Positions 17,126 to 25,909 are shown, counted from the first letter of the stretch. The stretch is DNA of 64,000 nt from Ectothiorhodospiraceae bacterium (GCA_024234875.1 JACKNM010000002.1:558001-622000); one strand, 5' to 3'. Made by a program: numbers and translations. The notes: generated by a model from the letters alone, not told the origin.

Positions 17126-18294
17126 GGTGGGGCACCGTGGGCGGCATCGCGGCGTTCGCGTTGCTGGTGCCGCTCACGGTGCCGGCGTCGAGCCCGCAGC
17201 CGTTCGTGCCGAGCTCCGACGCCGTCGTGCTCGCCCGCATCGCCACCTCGTCCTCTGGACACCCACCAGGGTCGGCCGCGTCTCTTGGACACCCACCAGG
17301 GTCGACCGAGCTGGCGGCCGCGGTCGAGGTCGCCGCCGCCCACCTGGAGACCGGCCGCCGGCTCGGCGATCTGCGCCACCTCGGATACGCGCGGGCGGCA
17401 TTGAAGCGCTGGTGGAATCTCGCCGACCCACCGCCCGAGGTGCGCCGGCTGCGAGCCCGGGTACGCGCACGAGAGCACGACTTCAGCGGCGCCGAGCGCG
17501 ATCTCGAGGCGCTGGTGGAGGCGACACCGGGCGACGCGTCGGCGTGGCTCGATCTGGCGCTCGTGCGCCGTGCCCGCGGCGACATCGACGGCGCCCGAGC
17601 CGGCTGCGAGCGGCTGGCCGAGCGCGTCCCCGGGCTCGTCGCCGAGACGTGTCGTGGCGCCGTCGAGGCACTGTCCGGGGCACCGGCCCGCGGCGTCCGA
17701 CGGATTCGCGCCGCCCTGCGACGGACGCGCGCCGATGCGACGACGGTCGCGTTCGCGCTCGGCGAGCTGGGCGACGCACTCGCGACGAGCGGGGATCTCG
17801 AAGCGGCGGCGCGCACCCACCGGAGCGCCCTCGCGCTCACCCCCGGCGACGACGCCACCCTCACCCGGCTCGCCGACGCATGGCTCGCGCTCGGGGCGCA
17901 CGGACAGGTGGCGGCCCTGCTCGCGCCGTACCGCGAGCGCGATCACCTGCTGCTGCGCCTCGCGCTCGCGCACCGCGCCCTCGGTCAGCACACCGAGGCC
18001 GCGAGCGACCGTGCCGAGCTGGGCCAGCGGCTGGACGTCGCGCGGCGCATCGGTCGACCACAGCCCGCGGTCGAGGCGCGTTATCTGCTCGACCTCGAGG
18101 GCCTTCCTGCCGTCGCCCTCACCCGCGCGCGGGAAGCCTTCGGGGTCGAGCGAACGCCGGAGTCGGTGGCGCTGTTGCTGCGCGCGGCGCGAGCCGCCGG
18201 CGTCGAGCCACCGGCCGAGGTGCGCGCCTGGCTGGCGGCGACCGGTCTGCGCGACGCGCGGATCGAGCCGGAGCTCGGGGGAATCCGCCAATGA
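17122..18294 (+). CDS. Tetratricopeptide repeat protein of the DUF4331 operon
   Basis: A 390-residue protein starting GTG in the GTGA overlap with the PEP-CTERM gene. Residues about 5-20 form a hydrophobic signal or anchor (GTVGGIAAFALLVPLTVP). TPR-like helical pairs follow (for example HDFSGAERDLEALVEATPGDASAWLDLALVRRARGDIDG, seen at about residues 118-155), so it is probably periplasmic and makes protein contacts. Between anchor and repeats lies an odd low-complexity stretch encoded by two 30-bp tandem copies (17251-17310), giving GHPPGS twice. Its stop overlaps the next ATG (ATGA). The specific partner is unknown, but operon position suggests a role with DUF4331 and HupE/UreJ. Confidence 0.78.
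   Translation: MRWGTVGGIAAFALLVPLTVPASSPQPFVPSSDAVVLARIATSSSGHPPGSAASLGHPPGSTELAAAVEVAAAHLETGRRLGDLRHLGYARAALKRWWNLADPPPEVRRLRARVRAREHDFSGAERDLEALVEATPGDASAWLDLALVRRARGDIDGARAGCERLAERVPGLVAETCRGAVEALSGAPARGVRRIRAALRRTRADATTVAFALGELGDALATSGDLEAAARTHRSALALTPGDDATLTRLADAWLALGAHGQVAALLAPYRERDHLLLRLALAHRALGQHTEAASDRAELGQRLDVARRIGRPQPAVEARYLLDLEGLPAVALTRAREAFGVERTPESVALLLRAARAAGVEPPAEVRAWLAATGLRDARIEPELGGIRQ
17251..17310 (+). repeat. In-frame tandem duplication of a 30-bp unit
   Basis: Two adjacent 30-bp units share the core TGGACACCCACCAGGGTCG (17256-17274 and 17286-17304) and differ at a few edge positions. They lie inside the TPR gene and keep the frame. The core is more like a dispersed intergenic repeat than like coding sequence of this gene, so insertion of a REP-like unit followed by duplication is possible. 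No third copy was seen in the window by eye. Confidence 0.8.
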
Positions 18295-19442
18295 GCGCCG
18301 TCTGTCACCGCGCGGTGCTCGCGCTGGCGCTGCTGCTGGTCGTCACGTCGAGTGCACTCGCCCACACCGGCAGCGTCGGCTACGTCCAGGTTCGCGAGCG
18401 ATCGGCGACCTGGTGGGTACGCATCGACCTCGCGCTCCGTGACCTCGAGCCGGTGCTCGGCCTCGACCACGACGGCGACGGCGCCATCACCTGGGGCGAG
18501 CTGCGCCAGCGCCACGATGCGATCGCGCGCTACCTCGCCGAGCGTGTCACGCTCGCCGCCGACGGCGTCGGCTGTCCGCTGCGAGCATGGCGCCACGCGG
18601 TGGCCGAGCACGCCGGCATCGCCCATGCGGTGGCAGAAGCCGAGGTCGCGTGCGCCGGCCGCGCGCGGGCGCTGACCGTCACCTACCGGGTGTTGCACGA
18701 CGTCGACGCCGACCACCGTGCCCTGCTCGCGGTCACCGCGGATCGCGTCACGCTCGACGCCGTGCTCTCGGAGCGCCAGCCGGAGGCGACGATTCGGCTC
18801 GACGCGTCACCCGCGGACTCGCCGCGGCTCGCGAGCTTCCGGCAGTACCTGCGCGAAGGCGTCCATCACATCCTGGCCGGAGTCGACCACCTGCTGTTCC
18901 TGCTCACGCTCCTGCTGCCGGCGGTGCTGGTGCGCGAGGGTGGGCGCTGGTCACCGGTTCCGAGCCTGCACCGCGCGCTGGGGACGACGGTCACCGTCGT
19001 CACCGCGTTCACGGTGGCGCACGCGACCACGCTCTGCCTCGCCGCGCTCGGTCACCTGGCCCTGCCGGCGGCAGTGGTCGAGCCGGCCATCGCGCTGACC
19101 GTGGTGCTGGCCGCGCTGAACAATCTCTGGCCGGTGGTCACGCGAGCGCGCGCGGCGATGGGCTTCGGGCTCGGCCTGCTCCACGGCCTCGGCTTCGCCG
19201 GGGCGTTGGCGGAGCTCGGTCTGCCCGCCGGACGCCACCTCGAGGCACTGGTGGGGTTCAATCTCGGCGTCGAGGCCGGGCAGCTCGCGGTGGTCGCGCT
19301 GGTCTTCCCGCTGCTCTACGCGCTACGCGCCCGCGCGCTCTATCGACCGCTGGTGTTGCGCGCGGCGTCGGTGGTGGTCGCCGGCGTGGCGACGTGGTGG
19401 CTGCTCGAGCGCCTGCCGCCGGGGACGATACCGGCGGTGTGA
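18291..19442 (+). CDS. HupE/UreJ-family membrane protein with EF-hand-like loop
   Basis: A 383-residue protein with signal peptide (ALALLLVVTSSALA, then HTGSVGY). The N-terminal extracytoplasmic domain contains DHDGDGAITWGE, a full EF-hand calcium loop pattern. The C-terminal half has about six helices with the HupE/UreJ motifs REGVHHILAGVDHLLFLLTL and GFGLGLLHGLGFAGAL, whose histidines could bind a metal. HupE/UreJ proteins are associated with nickel or other divalent metal uptake, but this long two-domain form is not a standard urease or hydrogenase accessory, and neither enzyme is near. It ends the ECF-controlled operon and converges on a dioxygenase gene. Confidence 0.85.
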   Translation: MSAVCHRAVLALALLLVVTSSALAHTGSVGYVQVRERSATWWVRIDLALRDLEPVLGLDHDGDGAITWGELRQRHDAIARYLAERVTLAADGVGCPLRAWRHAVAEHAGIAHAVAEAEVACAGRARALTVTYRVLHDVDADHRALLAVTADRVTLDAVLSERQPEATIRLDASPADSPRLASFRQYLREGVHHILAGVDHLLFLLTLLLPAVLVREGGRWSPVPSLHRALGTTVTVVTAFTVAHATTLCLAALGHLALPAAVVEPAIALTVVLAALNNLWPVVTRARAAMGFGLGLLHGLGFAGALAELGLPAGRHLEALVGFNLGVEAGQLAVVALVFPLLYALRARALYRPLVLRAASVVVAGVATWWLLERLPPGTIPAV

Positions 19443-19454
19443 GGGGAGCCGCGC

Positions 19455-20534
19455 TCAGGGCTCCAGCGGAACGTGGGCGATCGCGTCCCTGACGACGATG
19501 CCCCCGCGCGCACCGATGGTGTTGCTGCCCCAGCGTTGCGCGTAGCAGGCCGGCAGTGGGCGAGCGTTCTCGGCACAGAGCCACAGCCGGAGCAGGTGCC
19601 GGCGCAACGCCGGATCGTCGAAGTCCTCGAACGCGGTGCGGTCGTGGAGGATCTGCGGGTTGTGCAGGAACTGCATGTCGCCGGGCTCGAGCTCCATCCG
19701 CAGCTGGACGTGGGGCTCCTCGACCACCGTGTCGAGCAGATCCAGGGCCGCGACCTGCGCCTCGGTCAGCGGCGGCACCTGCGGCAGGCGCCGAATCGAG
19801 GTGATGTACCGGCGCACGTAGTGGGTGCTCAGATTGCCCGCATGCCAGTTGAACACCGGCATCTCGTACCACGGGTCGCTCCCCTCGGGCACCTCACCGC
19901 GGCGGTCGAAGAACATCGGCTGGAACAGCTCGGCGGTGAGCTCGGGCGAGCGCGCGAGCATCTCGTTGTAGACCGTCACCGAGCTCACGATGGCGCTGGC
20001 GCCGCCGGACCGCGCCCGGCGCACGCAGAGCAGGCCGACGATGTCGCAGGAGTCGGCGTGGAAGAACTGGCGGGCGTTGGTCTGGTAGGTACGGGCGGTG
20101 TAGTCGTCGTTGCTACGGCCCAGATCGATGACGTGACCGAGCAGGTGCCCCATCGCGTTCTGGGACACCGCGCGCCCGAAGTGCAGGCCGATGCCCCAGT
20201 AGGCGATGGCCCGCTGGCGGGGCGAGTAGCGCTCGACCGGCAGGCCGCGCAGCAGCACGAAGCCGCGCCCCCAGAGCACGTCCTCGCGGATGCGGTCCAA
20301 CACCGGGCCGAGCATCGGCAGGCGGAACTCCGCGCGGCCGATACCCGCGATCGCCCGGCCATCGACGTCGACCGCCCGCACCGCCGCGTCGACCTCGGCG
20401 ATCTCCGCCGGCGACAGGACGTGCATCCATTCGTCGGACCGACGCAGCTCGTCCGCGCGCCAGGCGGCGGGTCCTCCCAGCGGCCCATCGGGCATCGGTG
20501 ACGCCGCGACCTTCGGGGCGACCACTGCTGACAT
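19455..20534 (-). CDS. TauD/TfdA-family Fe(II)/2-oxoglutarate dioxygenase
   Basis: A 359-residue enzyme with the HxD iron ligands in FHADSCD (H159, D161), a distal histidine in LHNPQILHDRTAFED and the 2-oxoglutarate arginine in RRHLLRLWL. The fold and length fit TauD/TfdA dioxygenases that hydroxylate small organic substrates. The ATG at 20534 has an AGGGAG site about 10 nt upstream; a TTG 36 bp earlier is less likely. It follows a GMC oxidoreductase gene on the same strand with a 99-bp gap. The substrate is not evident, and sulfonate use is only one option. Confidence 0.88.
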   Translation of the reverse strand: MSAVVAPKVAASPMPDGPLGGPAAWRADELRRSDEWMHVLSPAEIAEVDAAVRAVDVDGRAIAGIGRAEFRLPMLGPVLDRIREDVLWGRGFVLLRGLPVERYSPRQRAIAYWGIGLHFGRAVSQNAMGHLLGHVIDLGRSNDDYTARTYQTNARQFFHADSCDIVGLLCVRRARSGGASAIVSSVTVYNEMLARSPELTAELFQPMFFDRRGEVPEGSDPWYEMPVFNWHAGNLSTHYVRRYITSIRRLPQVPPLTEAQVAALDLLDTVVEEPHVQLRMELEPGDMQFLHNPQILHDRTAFEDFDDPALRRHLLRLWLCAENARPLPACYAQRWGSNTIGARGGIVVRDAIAHVPLEP

Positions 20535-20633
20535 CGTCTCGTCTCCCTTCACCACCGGGCCGGGCTGCAACTCTAGCGCCCGGCCGGAATCGGTTCAAAA
20601 CCGCCCGCCCGACCGCGCCGGGCGTGGCCGCGC

Positions 20634-22235
20634 TCAGCCGCGGCGGGCGGCCTCGCGGATCATGTCGGCTGCCTTCTCCGCCACCATGATCACCGGCGCG
20701 TTGATATTGCCCGACGGCATGGTCGGCATCACCGAGGCGTCGACCACCCGCAGGCCTTCCACGCCGCGCACCCGCAGCCGGTCGTCCACCACCGCCATCG
20801 GATCGCCGTCCGGCCCCATCTTGCAGGTGCCCATCACGTGGTAGGTGGTGGCGCCGGTGCGTCGCGCATAGTCGAGCCAGTCGGCGTCGTCACGACAGTC
20901 GGGACCCGGCTTCATCTCGTGGTCGCGGTAGGGTGCGAAGGCGCTCGCCTCGCCGATCTTGCGGGTCAGCTTGAGGCCGGCCACCAGGGTGTCGCGGTCG
21001 AGCGCATCGCCCAGGAAGTTCGGCCGGATCTTCGGCGCCGCCATCGGGTCCGGGCCGCCGATGTGGATGCTGCCCTTGCTCTCGGGTCGGCACTGGTAGA
21101 CGCCGATGGTCATCCCGGGCTCCGGGTCGAGCTTGCGGGTGATGTGGTCGAAGCTCGCGTGGGCGAAGAAGAGCTGGCAGTCCGGTGTCTCCAGCTCGGG
21201 GCGACTGCGCACGAAGCCGTGGCCGATCCCCGCGGTGTAGGTGAGCACGCCGCGACGCCCGATGGCGTAGCGCAGGATCTCGCGTGCCATGCGCCACCCG
21301 CGGGTGTCGTCGTTCAGCGTGACGCGCTGCTTCACCCGCCAGGTGATCCGGGCCGCGAAGTGATCGCGGTAGTTCTCGCCGACCCCGGGCAGCGCGTGGC
21401 GGACCTCGATGCCGTGCGCGCGCAGCAGCTCCGGCTGGCCGATCCCCGAGAGCTCCAGCACCTGCGGCGACTGCACCGCGCCGGCGCAGACCAGCACCTC
21501 GGCGCCGGCCCGCACCTCCTCGCGCCGGCCGTCGCGCTCGTACTCGACGCCCACCACCCGCTTGCCCTCGAGCAGCAGCCGGCGCACCCGCGCGCCGGTA
21601 CGGATCTCGAGGTTGGGGCGGCCGCGCACCGGCGCGAGGAACGCGGTGGCCGCGCTCTCGCGCCGGCCGTCCTTCTGAGTCACCTGGTAGTAGCCGAACC
21701 CGTCCTGGCGCGCGCCGTTGTAGTCGGCATTGCGCTCGTAGCCGCACTCCACTCCGGCGTCGACGAAGGCGTCGATCATCGGGTGGCGCTCTCGCATGTC
21801 GGCGACGTTCAGCGGCCCGTCACCGCCGCGGATCGCGTCGCCGCCGCGCTCGAAGCGCTCGGCGCGCTTGAAGTAGGGCAGCACGTCGGAGAACGACCAG
21901 CCGCGGTTGCCGAGCTGCGCCCAGGTGTCGTAGTCGAGCGGCTGGCCGCGCACGTAGAGCATGCCGTTGATCGAGCTCGATCCGCCGAGCACGCGACCAC
22001 GCGGGATCGGGATCCGCCGCCCGGCGACGTTGTCCTCCGGCTCGGTCTCGAACTGCCAGTTGAGCGTCGGGTGGTAGAGCAGCTTCTGGAACCCGACCGG
22101 CACCTTGATCCAGATGCTGCGGTCCTCGCCGCCGGCCTCGAGCAGCAGGACCGACACCGAGGGGTCGGCGCTCAGCCGGTTGGCCAGCACACAGCCGGCC
22201 GAGCCGGCACCGATGATGACGTAGTCGTGACTCAC
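20634..22235 (-). CDS. GMC-family FAD-dependent oxidoreductase (choline dehydrogenase-like)
   Basis: A 533-residue flavoprotein. The FAD motif is YVIIGAGSAGCVLANRLS at the N-terminus, the GMC signature GGSSSINGMLYVRGQPLDYD follows near residue 80, and the C-terminus has HVMGTCKMG and DASVMPTMPSGNINAP. The active-site histidine region is intact. It is of the choline/alcohol dehydrogenase type but the substrate cannot be fixed. It begins with GTG. It shares its strand with a downstream TauD-type dioxygenase and an upstream alpha/beta hydrolase, which together may form a degradative set. Confidence 0.92.
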   Translation of the reverse strand: MSHDYVIIGAGSAGCVLANRLSADPSVSVLLLEAGGEDRSIWIKVPVGFQKLLYHPTLNWQFETEPEDNVAGRRIPIPRGRVLGGSSSINGMLYVRGQPLDYDTWAQLGNRGWSFSDVLPYFKRAERFERGGDAIRGGDGPLNVADMRERHPMIDAFVDAGVECGYERNADYNGARQDGFGYYQVTQKDGRRESAATAFLAPVRGRPNLEIRTGARVRRLLLEGKRVVGVEYERDGRREEVRAGAEVLVCAGAVQSPQVLELSGIGQPELLRAHGIEVRHALPGVGENYRDHFAARITWRVKQRVTLNDDTRGWRMAREILRYAIGRRGVLTYTAGIGHGFVRSRPELETPDCQLFFAHASFDHITRKLDPEPGMTIGVYQCRPESKGSIHIGGPDPMAAPKIRPNFLGDALDRDTLVAGLKLTRKIGEASAFAPYRDHEMKPGPDCRDDADWLDYARRTGATTYHVMGTCKMGPDGDPMAVVDDRLRVRGVEGLRVVDASVMPTMPSGNINAPVIMVAEKAADMIREAARRG

Positions 22236-22312
22236 TGGACGGGCTCTCGGATGGCGAGGCCGCGATTATCGGCCATCCGCGAAGGCGGGCAGAAGGGGCG
22301 CGCGCGATTCCC

Positions 22313-23203
22313 TCACCGGCTCTCGGCGCGCAGGAAGGGCGTCACCGCGCGCACGAAGCCTTCGGGGTTGTCGAGCGTCACGTGATGACCGCTCGGTGCC
22401 ACCTCCGCCACCTCGACGTGCGCGCACGAGGCTCGGATCTCGGACTCCACCGGCACCGTGATGCGGTCGCTCTGCGCGCCCTTGACCAGCAGCACCGGCA
22501 CCTCGAGCCGCGCCCACAGCGGGAACGCGTCGGCGGTCCCGCGCATCGAGTAGACGTTGCGATCGAACTGGTGTCCCCAGCCGTCCTCGTAGTGCCGGGC
22601 ACTGTGCTCGGCCATCCGGCGCAGGATCTCCGGTGGGGTGCCGCTGCCGGGCGGGCGCAATCGATAGCGCTCCACGAAGCCGTCCAGGGTCTCGGTCCGC
22701 CGCCCCGGGCGCGCGCCGATCTGCTGCAGACCCGAGACCCGCTCCTCGGTCATGCGCATGGTCGAGTCCACCACCACCAGCCGCCCGAGTCGCTGCGGGC
22801 GCCGCGCCGCGTAGGTGAGGGCCACCATGCCGCCCATGGAGTGGCCGATGAGCACGAAGTCACGGAGATCGAGCAGCTCGGCCACCGCCTCCACGTCGTC
22901 GGCGAAGCGCGCGTACGCGTAGTCGGGCGGCACCGCCCAGTCGCTCTCGCCGTGGCCACGCATGTCCAGCGACACCACGTGATGGTCGCCGACCAGCGCC
23001 CCCGCCACGAAGTCGTACCAGTGGGCGTTGGCCGCGCCCCCGTGCAGGCAGAGCATCGGGCGTCGCCCGGCGGTGCCGTAGTCGAGGAGATGCAGCCGCA
23101 GCCCCGCGACCTCGACGAAGCGGCTGCTCGCCTCGGCCGGAACGTGGACGGGGTCGGCGGAACCGTCTCGGCTCCGGCGGGCGGCATCGGGATGGTCGGT
23201 CAT
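22313..23203 (-). CDS. Alpha/beta hydrolase
   Basis: A 296-residue hydrolase with the oxyanion-hole motif LHGGAANAHWYD, the nucleophile elbow GHSMGG (serine 122) and a C-terminal histidine in SGHHVTLDNPEG. No signal peptide. Length and order fit the epoxide-hydrolase/haloperoxidase-like branch of the fold. The ATG at 23203 is chosen because the family domain starts soon after it; a TATCCT -10-like hexamer lies about 35 nt upstream on the same strand. Substrate unknown. It is 77 bp upstream of the GMC gene. Confidence 0.88.
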   Translation of the reverse strand: MTDHPDAARRSRDGSADPVHVPAEASSRFVEVAGLRLHLLDYGTAGRRPMLCLHGGAANAHWYDFVAGALVGDHHVVSLDMRGHGESDWAVPPDYAYARFADDVEAVAELLDLRDFVLIGHSMGGMVALTYAARRPQRLGRLVVVDSTMRMTEERVSGLQQIGARPGRRTETLDGFVERYRLRPPGSGTPPEILRRMAEHSARHYEDGWGHQFDRNVYSMRGTADAFPLWARLEVPVLLVKGAQSDRITVPVESEIRASCAHVEVAEVAPSGHHVTLDNPEGFVRAVTPFLRAESR

Positions 23204-23527
23204 CGACTGCTCCGGTGGGTCTGGCGACAGGGGGCGTAGGATAGCCGGCCGGCCCCGCCATCGCCGACGGCGCCGACAGCGCTCAGCCGAGGACGCCGAG
23301 GAGCAGCACCGCGATGGTGACGGCGATCGCCACCGCGGCGCGCCAGAGCGGGACCCCGCGTCGGGTGTCACAGGTGCCGAGCATCGTCGTCTGCGGACCG
23401 CCCCGCCGAGTCGGCCACGAGCCTGCCCGCGACCCGCGCCATCGCCCGCTCGGGGCGCGGTCGCCGCCCACTGGCGGCGTGCACTACACTCGCGGCGACC
23501 GCGCGTCGCGTCATCGGAGGGCACACC
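23204..23527. other. Divergent intergenic region (324 bp)
   Basis: This lies between the divergent hydrolase and amidase genes. I see a TATCCT hexamer (minus strand, 23243-23238) and a TACACT hexamer (plus strand, 23485-23490), each 35-38 nt before the adjacent start, but no convincing -35 partner. A 33-codon minus-strand reading frame (23283-23384) would give a short basic N-terminus and one hydrophobic helix ending AVLLLGVLG; it has no ribosome binding site and is not called. Nothing else is recognised. Confidence 0.4.
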
Positions 23528-24964
23528 GTGGACGACCGAGATCTCTGCTTCACTCCGGCCACCGAGCTCGGCCGCCTGATCCGTGCCGGCGAGCTCTCAC
23601 CGGTCGAGCTCGCGCGCGCGGTGCTCGCCCGCATCGAGCGCCTGAACCCGCGGCTCAATGCATTCCTGACGGTCACCGCGGAGCGCGCGCTGCGCGAGGC
23701 CCGGGCGGCGGAGGCGCGCGCCCGGCGTGGCGCCCTGCTCGGCCCGTTGGACGGCATTCCCTACTCCATCAAGGATCTCGAGTCGACCGCGGGGGTGCGC
23801 ACCACGTTCGGCTCGAGGTGGTTCGAGAACCACGTCCCCACCGTCGACGGCGCGGTCGCCGGCCGACTGCGGGCGAGTGGCGCGGTGCTCCTCGGCAAGA
23901 CCAACACCTCGTCGTTCGGGCACAAGGACAGCTGCGACAACCTGCTCGGGGCACCGTGCGTGAATCCGTGGAACACCGAGCGCACCTCGGGCGCATCGTC
24001 GGGCGGCGCCGGGGCGGCGGCGGCGGCGGGTCTGGGGCCGCTGGCCCACGGCTCCGACGGCGCGGGCTCGATCCGTATCCCGTCGGCGCTGTGCGGCGTG
24101 TTCGGTCTCAAGCCGTCGTTCGGCCGCGTCGCGCAGCATCCCAGCGCCGACTACTGGGCCGCGCGCTCCCACTCCGGGCCGATGACGCGCACCGTCCGCG
24201 ACGCGGCCCTGATGCTACAGGTCCTCGCCGGGCCGGATCCGCGCGACCCGCTCTCGATCGACCGCGAGCCCGACGACTACCTGGCCGCCTGCGACGGTGA
24301 TCTCGCGGGGCTGCGCGTCGCCTGGAGCCCGGATTTCGGCTACGCCGCGGTCGACCCGCAGGTGCGCGCGCTCACCGAGGCGGCGGCGAGGCGCCTGGAG
24401 GATGCAGGCTGCAGGGTCGAGGAACGCGCCACCCCGTGGTCGGACCCGATCGACTTCCACCGCGTCATCTACGAGGTGGGCGTCGGCGCGCGCCAGGACG
24501 ATCGGGCGCGCGAGCGGCCGGAGTGGATCGAGCCGAGCATGATGCGCATGATCGAGACCGCTCGCGCCACATCGGCCGTCGACCACTCGAAGGCGCTGAT
24601 GGCGCGCAGCGCCTTCTACGATGCGGTACGCGCGTTCTTCGACGACGTCGACCTCCTGCTGACGCCGCAGATGCCGGTCACCGCGTGGCCGGCCGATCCG
24701 GCGCTCCAGGTCGAGCGCGATCAGGGCCCGACCGAGATCGGTGGCCGGCCGACCCCGACCATGCACCACCGCCTCGCCTTCACCTTCCCGTTCAACCTCA
24801 CCGGCCAGCCGGCCGCGAGCGTGCCGTGCGGCTTCACTGCCGAGCGACTGCCGGTCGGCTTGCAGATCGTCGGGCGCTGGCACGACGACACGACGGTCCT
24901 GCGCGCCGCGGCCTGCTTCGAGGCGCTACAGCCGTGGGCCGAGCATCGCCCGCCAGAGGACTGA
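23528..24964 (+). CDS. Amidase signature family enzyme
   Basis: A 478-residue amidase with the Ser-cisSer-Lys triad in place: K82 in SIKDLES, S157 in GASSGGAGAA and S181 in GAGSIRIPSALCG, at the same spacings as in known family members. It is soluble and hydrolyses a C-N amide bond; the substrate is unknown. The start is GTG with GGAGGG 6-7 nt upstream. A MITE begins at the base after its stop codon, and the stop TGA doubles as the target-site duplication. It resembles the second amidase at 51841-53247 along its whole length. Confidence 0.92.
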   Translation: MDDRDLCFTPATELGRLIRAGELSPVELARAVLARIERLNPRLNAFLTVTAERALREARAAEARARRGALLGPLDGIPYSIKDLESTAGVRTTFGSRWFENHVPTVDGAVAGRLRASGAVLLGKTNTSSFGHKDSCDNLLGAPCVNPWNTERTSGASSGGAGAAAAAGLGPLAHGSDGAGSIRIPSALCGVFGLKPSFGRVAQHPSADYWAARSHSGPMTRTVRDAALMLQVLAGPDPRDPLSIDREPDDYLAACDGDLAGLRVAWSPDFGYAAVDPQVRALTEAAARRLEDAGCRVEERATPWSDPIDFHRVIYEVGVGARQDDRARERPEWIEPSMMRMIETARATSAVDHSKALMARSAFYDAVRAFFDDVDLLLTPQMPVTAWPADPALQVERDQGPTEIGGRPTPTMHHRLAFTFPFNLTGQPAASVPCGFTAERLPVGLQIVGRWHDDTTVLRAAACFEALQPWAEHRPPED

Positions 24965-25144
24965 GAGGGTGTATCCGAAATGACGACCTGCTGCGAGGTC
25001 GGCTGAGTGCGCGTCGCTGCGTTGTGGGGCCCCCATCGCCCGGTCGCATGGCCCGGCCATGCTCCCGCGCGACGTGCACCCCCACGCCTTGCCACTCACC
25101 CTCAGCACCCCTCTCGCGACGGCCATCATTTCAGATACACCCTC
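24965..25144. mobile_element. Palindromic MITE (180 bp) with 3-bp target duplication
   Basis: The ends are GAGGGTGTATCCGAAATGA (24965-24983) and its inverted copy (25126-25144) with one mismatch. The element is flanked by a direct TGA on each side (24962-24964 and 25145-25147). A perfect inverted repeat, GCATGGC-CCG-GCCATGC (25046-25062), sits exactly at its centre, and further partial pairing exists between, for example GCTGAG near the left quarter and its complement at the mirrored place. It carries no transposase gene. A GAG-starting end with a TNA-type target duplication resembles IS5-group elements; that family link is tentative. Confidence 0.8.
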
Positions 25145-25176
25145 TGAAACCCCATGAAGGCTCCGCGAGCGGGTAC

Positions 25177-25857
25177 TCAGCTCAGCCCGCTCACCGGCAG
25201 CGCGGCGCCGTGGATCGGGTCGGCATCGCCGGAGGCGAGGAACGCGATCACCCTCGCCATCGCCTCTGGCCGAACCCAGCGGCCGAAGTCCGCCTTCGGC
25301 ATGTCCTGGCGGTTGCGCTCGGTGTCGATGATGCTCGGCAGGACGCAGTTCACGTTGATGCCCTTGCCCTTGAGCTCGGCCGACATCGCCTCGGTGAGCC
25401 GGATCACCACCGCCTTCGAGGCGCTGTAGGCGCCCATCCTCGCCGGCGCGTGCAGGGCGGCGCCGGCACCGACGTTCACGATCTTCCCGCCACCGGCACC
25501 CAGCATCCCGGGCACCACCGCGCGCGCCATGTTGAGCACCGAGCGGGCGTTGAGGCCCATCATGAAGTCCCAGGTCTCGTCGCTGGTCTCGTGCACCGCC
25601 TCGCCCATGGTGAAGCCACCGGCGATGTTGGCGAGCACGCGCACCGGGCCGAGCGCGGCAGTCACCGCCTCGACCGCGGCGCGACAGGCCGATGCGTCGG
25701 TCAGATCGCACACCGCCGAGTAGCGGCGGTTGTCGATGACCTGCACGTCGAGCTGGGCGACGGTGGCGCCGAGAGCGGCGAAGTGATCGCTCACCGCCGC
25801 ACCCAGTGCTCCGGCTGCCCCGGTCACCAGAACCACCCTGCCGTCGAACTCGCTCAT
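25177..25857 (-). CDS. Short-chain dehydrogenase/reductase (SDR)
   Basis: A 226-residue SDR with the nucleotide-binding TGAAGALGAAV motif at the N-terminus, NIAGG in place of NNAG, and the catalytic YSASK with an upstream serine-like position replaced by the VGAGAALHAP stretch (the usual S before YxxxK is not obvious). It is soluble and likely uses NAD(P)H. Aspartate in QLDVQ after the second strand hints at NAD preference. The substrate is unknown. It lies 52 bp downstream of the di-haem propeller gene on the same strand, but not clearly in one operon. Confidence 0.88.
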   Translation of the reverse strand: MSEFDGRVVLVTGAAGALGAAVSDHFAALGATVAQLDVQVIDNRRYSAVCDLTDASACRAAVEAVTAALGPVRVLANIAGGFTMGEAVHETSDETWDFMMGLNARSVLNMARAVVPGMLGAGGGKIVNVGAGAALHAPARMGAYSASKAVVIRLTEAMSAELKGKGINVNCVLPSIIDTERNRQDMPKADFGRWVRPEAMARVIAFLASGDADPIHGAALPVSGLS

Positions 25858-25909
25858 CGCTGCTCTCGCCTCACGCTTGTCCCGGGCGCAACGATACTGG
25901 AGTCCCGGC

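Noticed and set aside
23283..23384. 33-codon minus-strand frame with one hydrophobic helix
   Set aside because: No ribosome binding site and no evidence of coding beyond composition; mentioned in the intergenic entry only.
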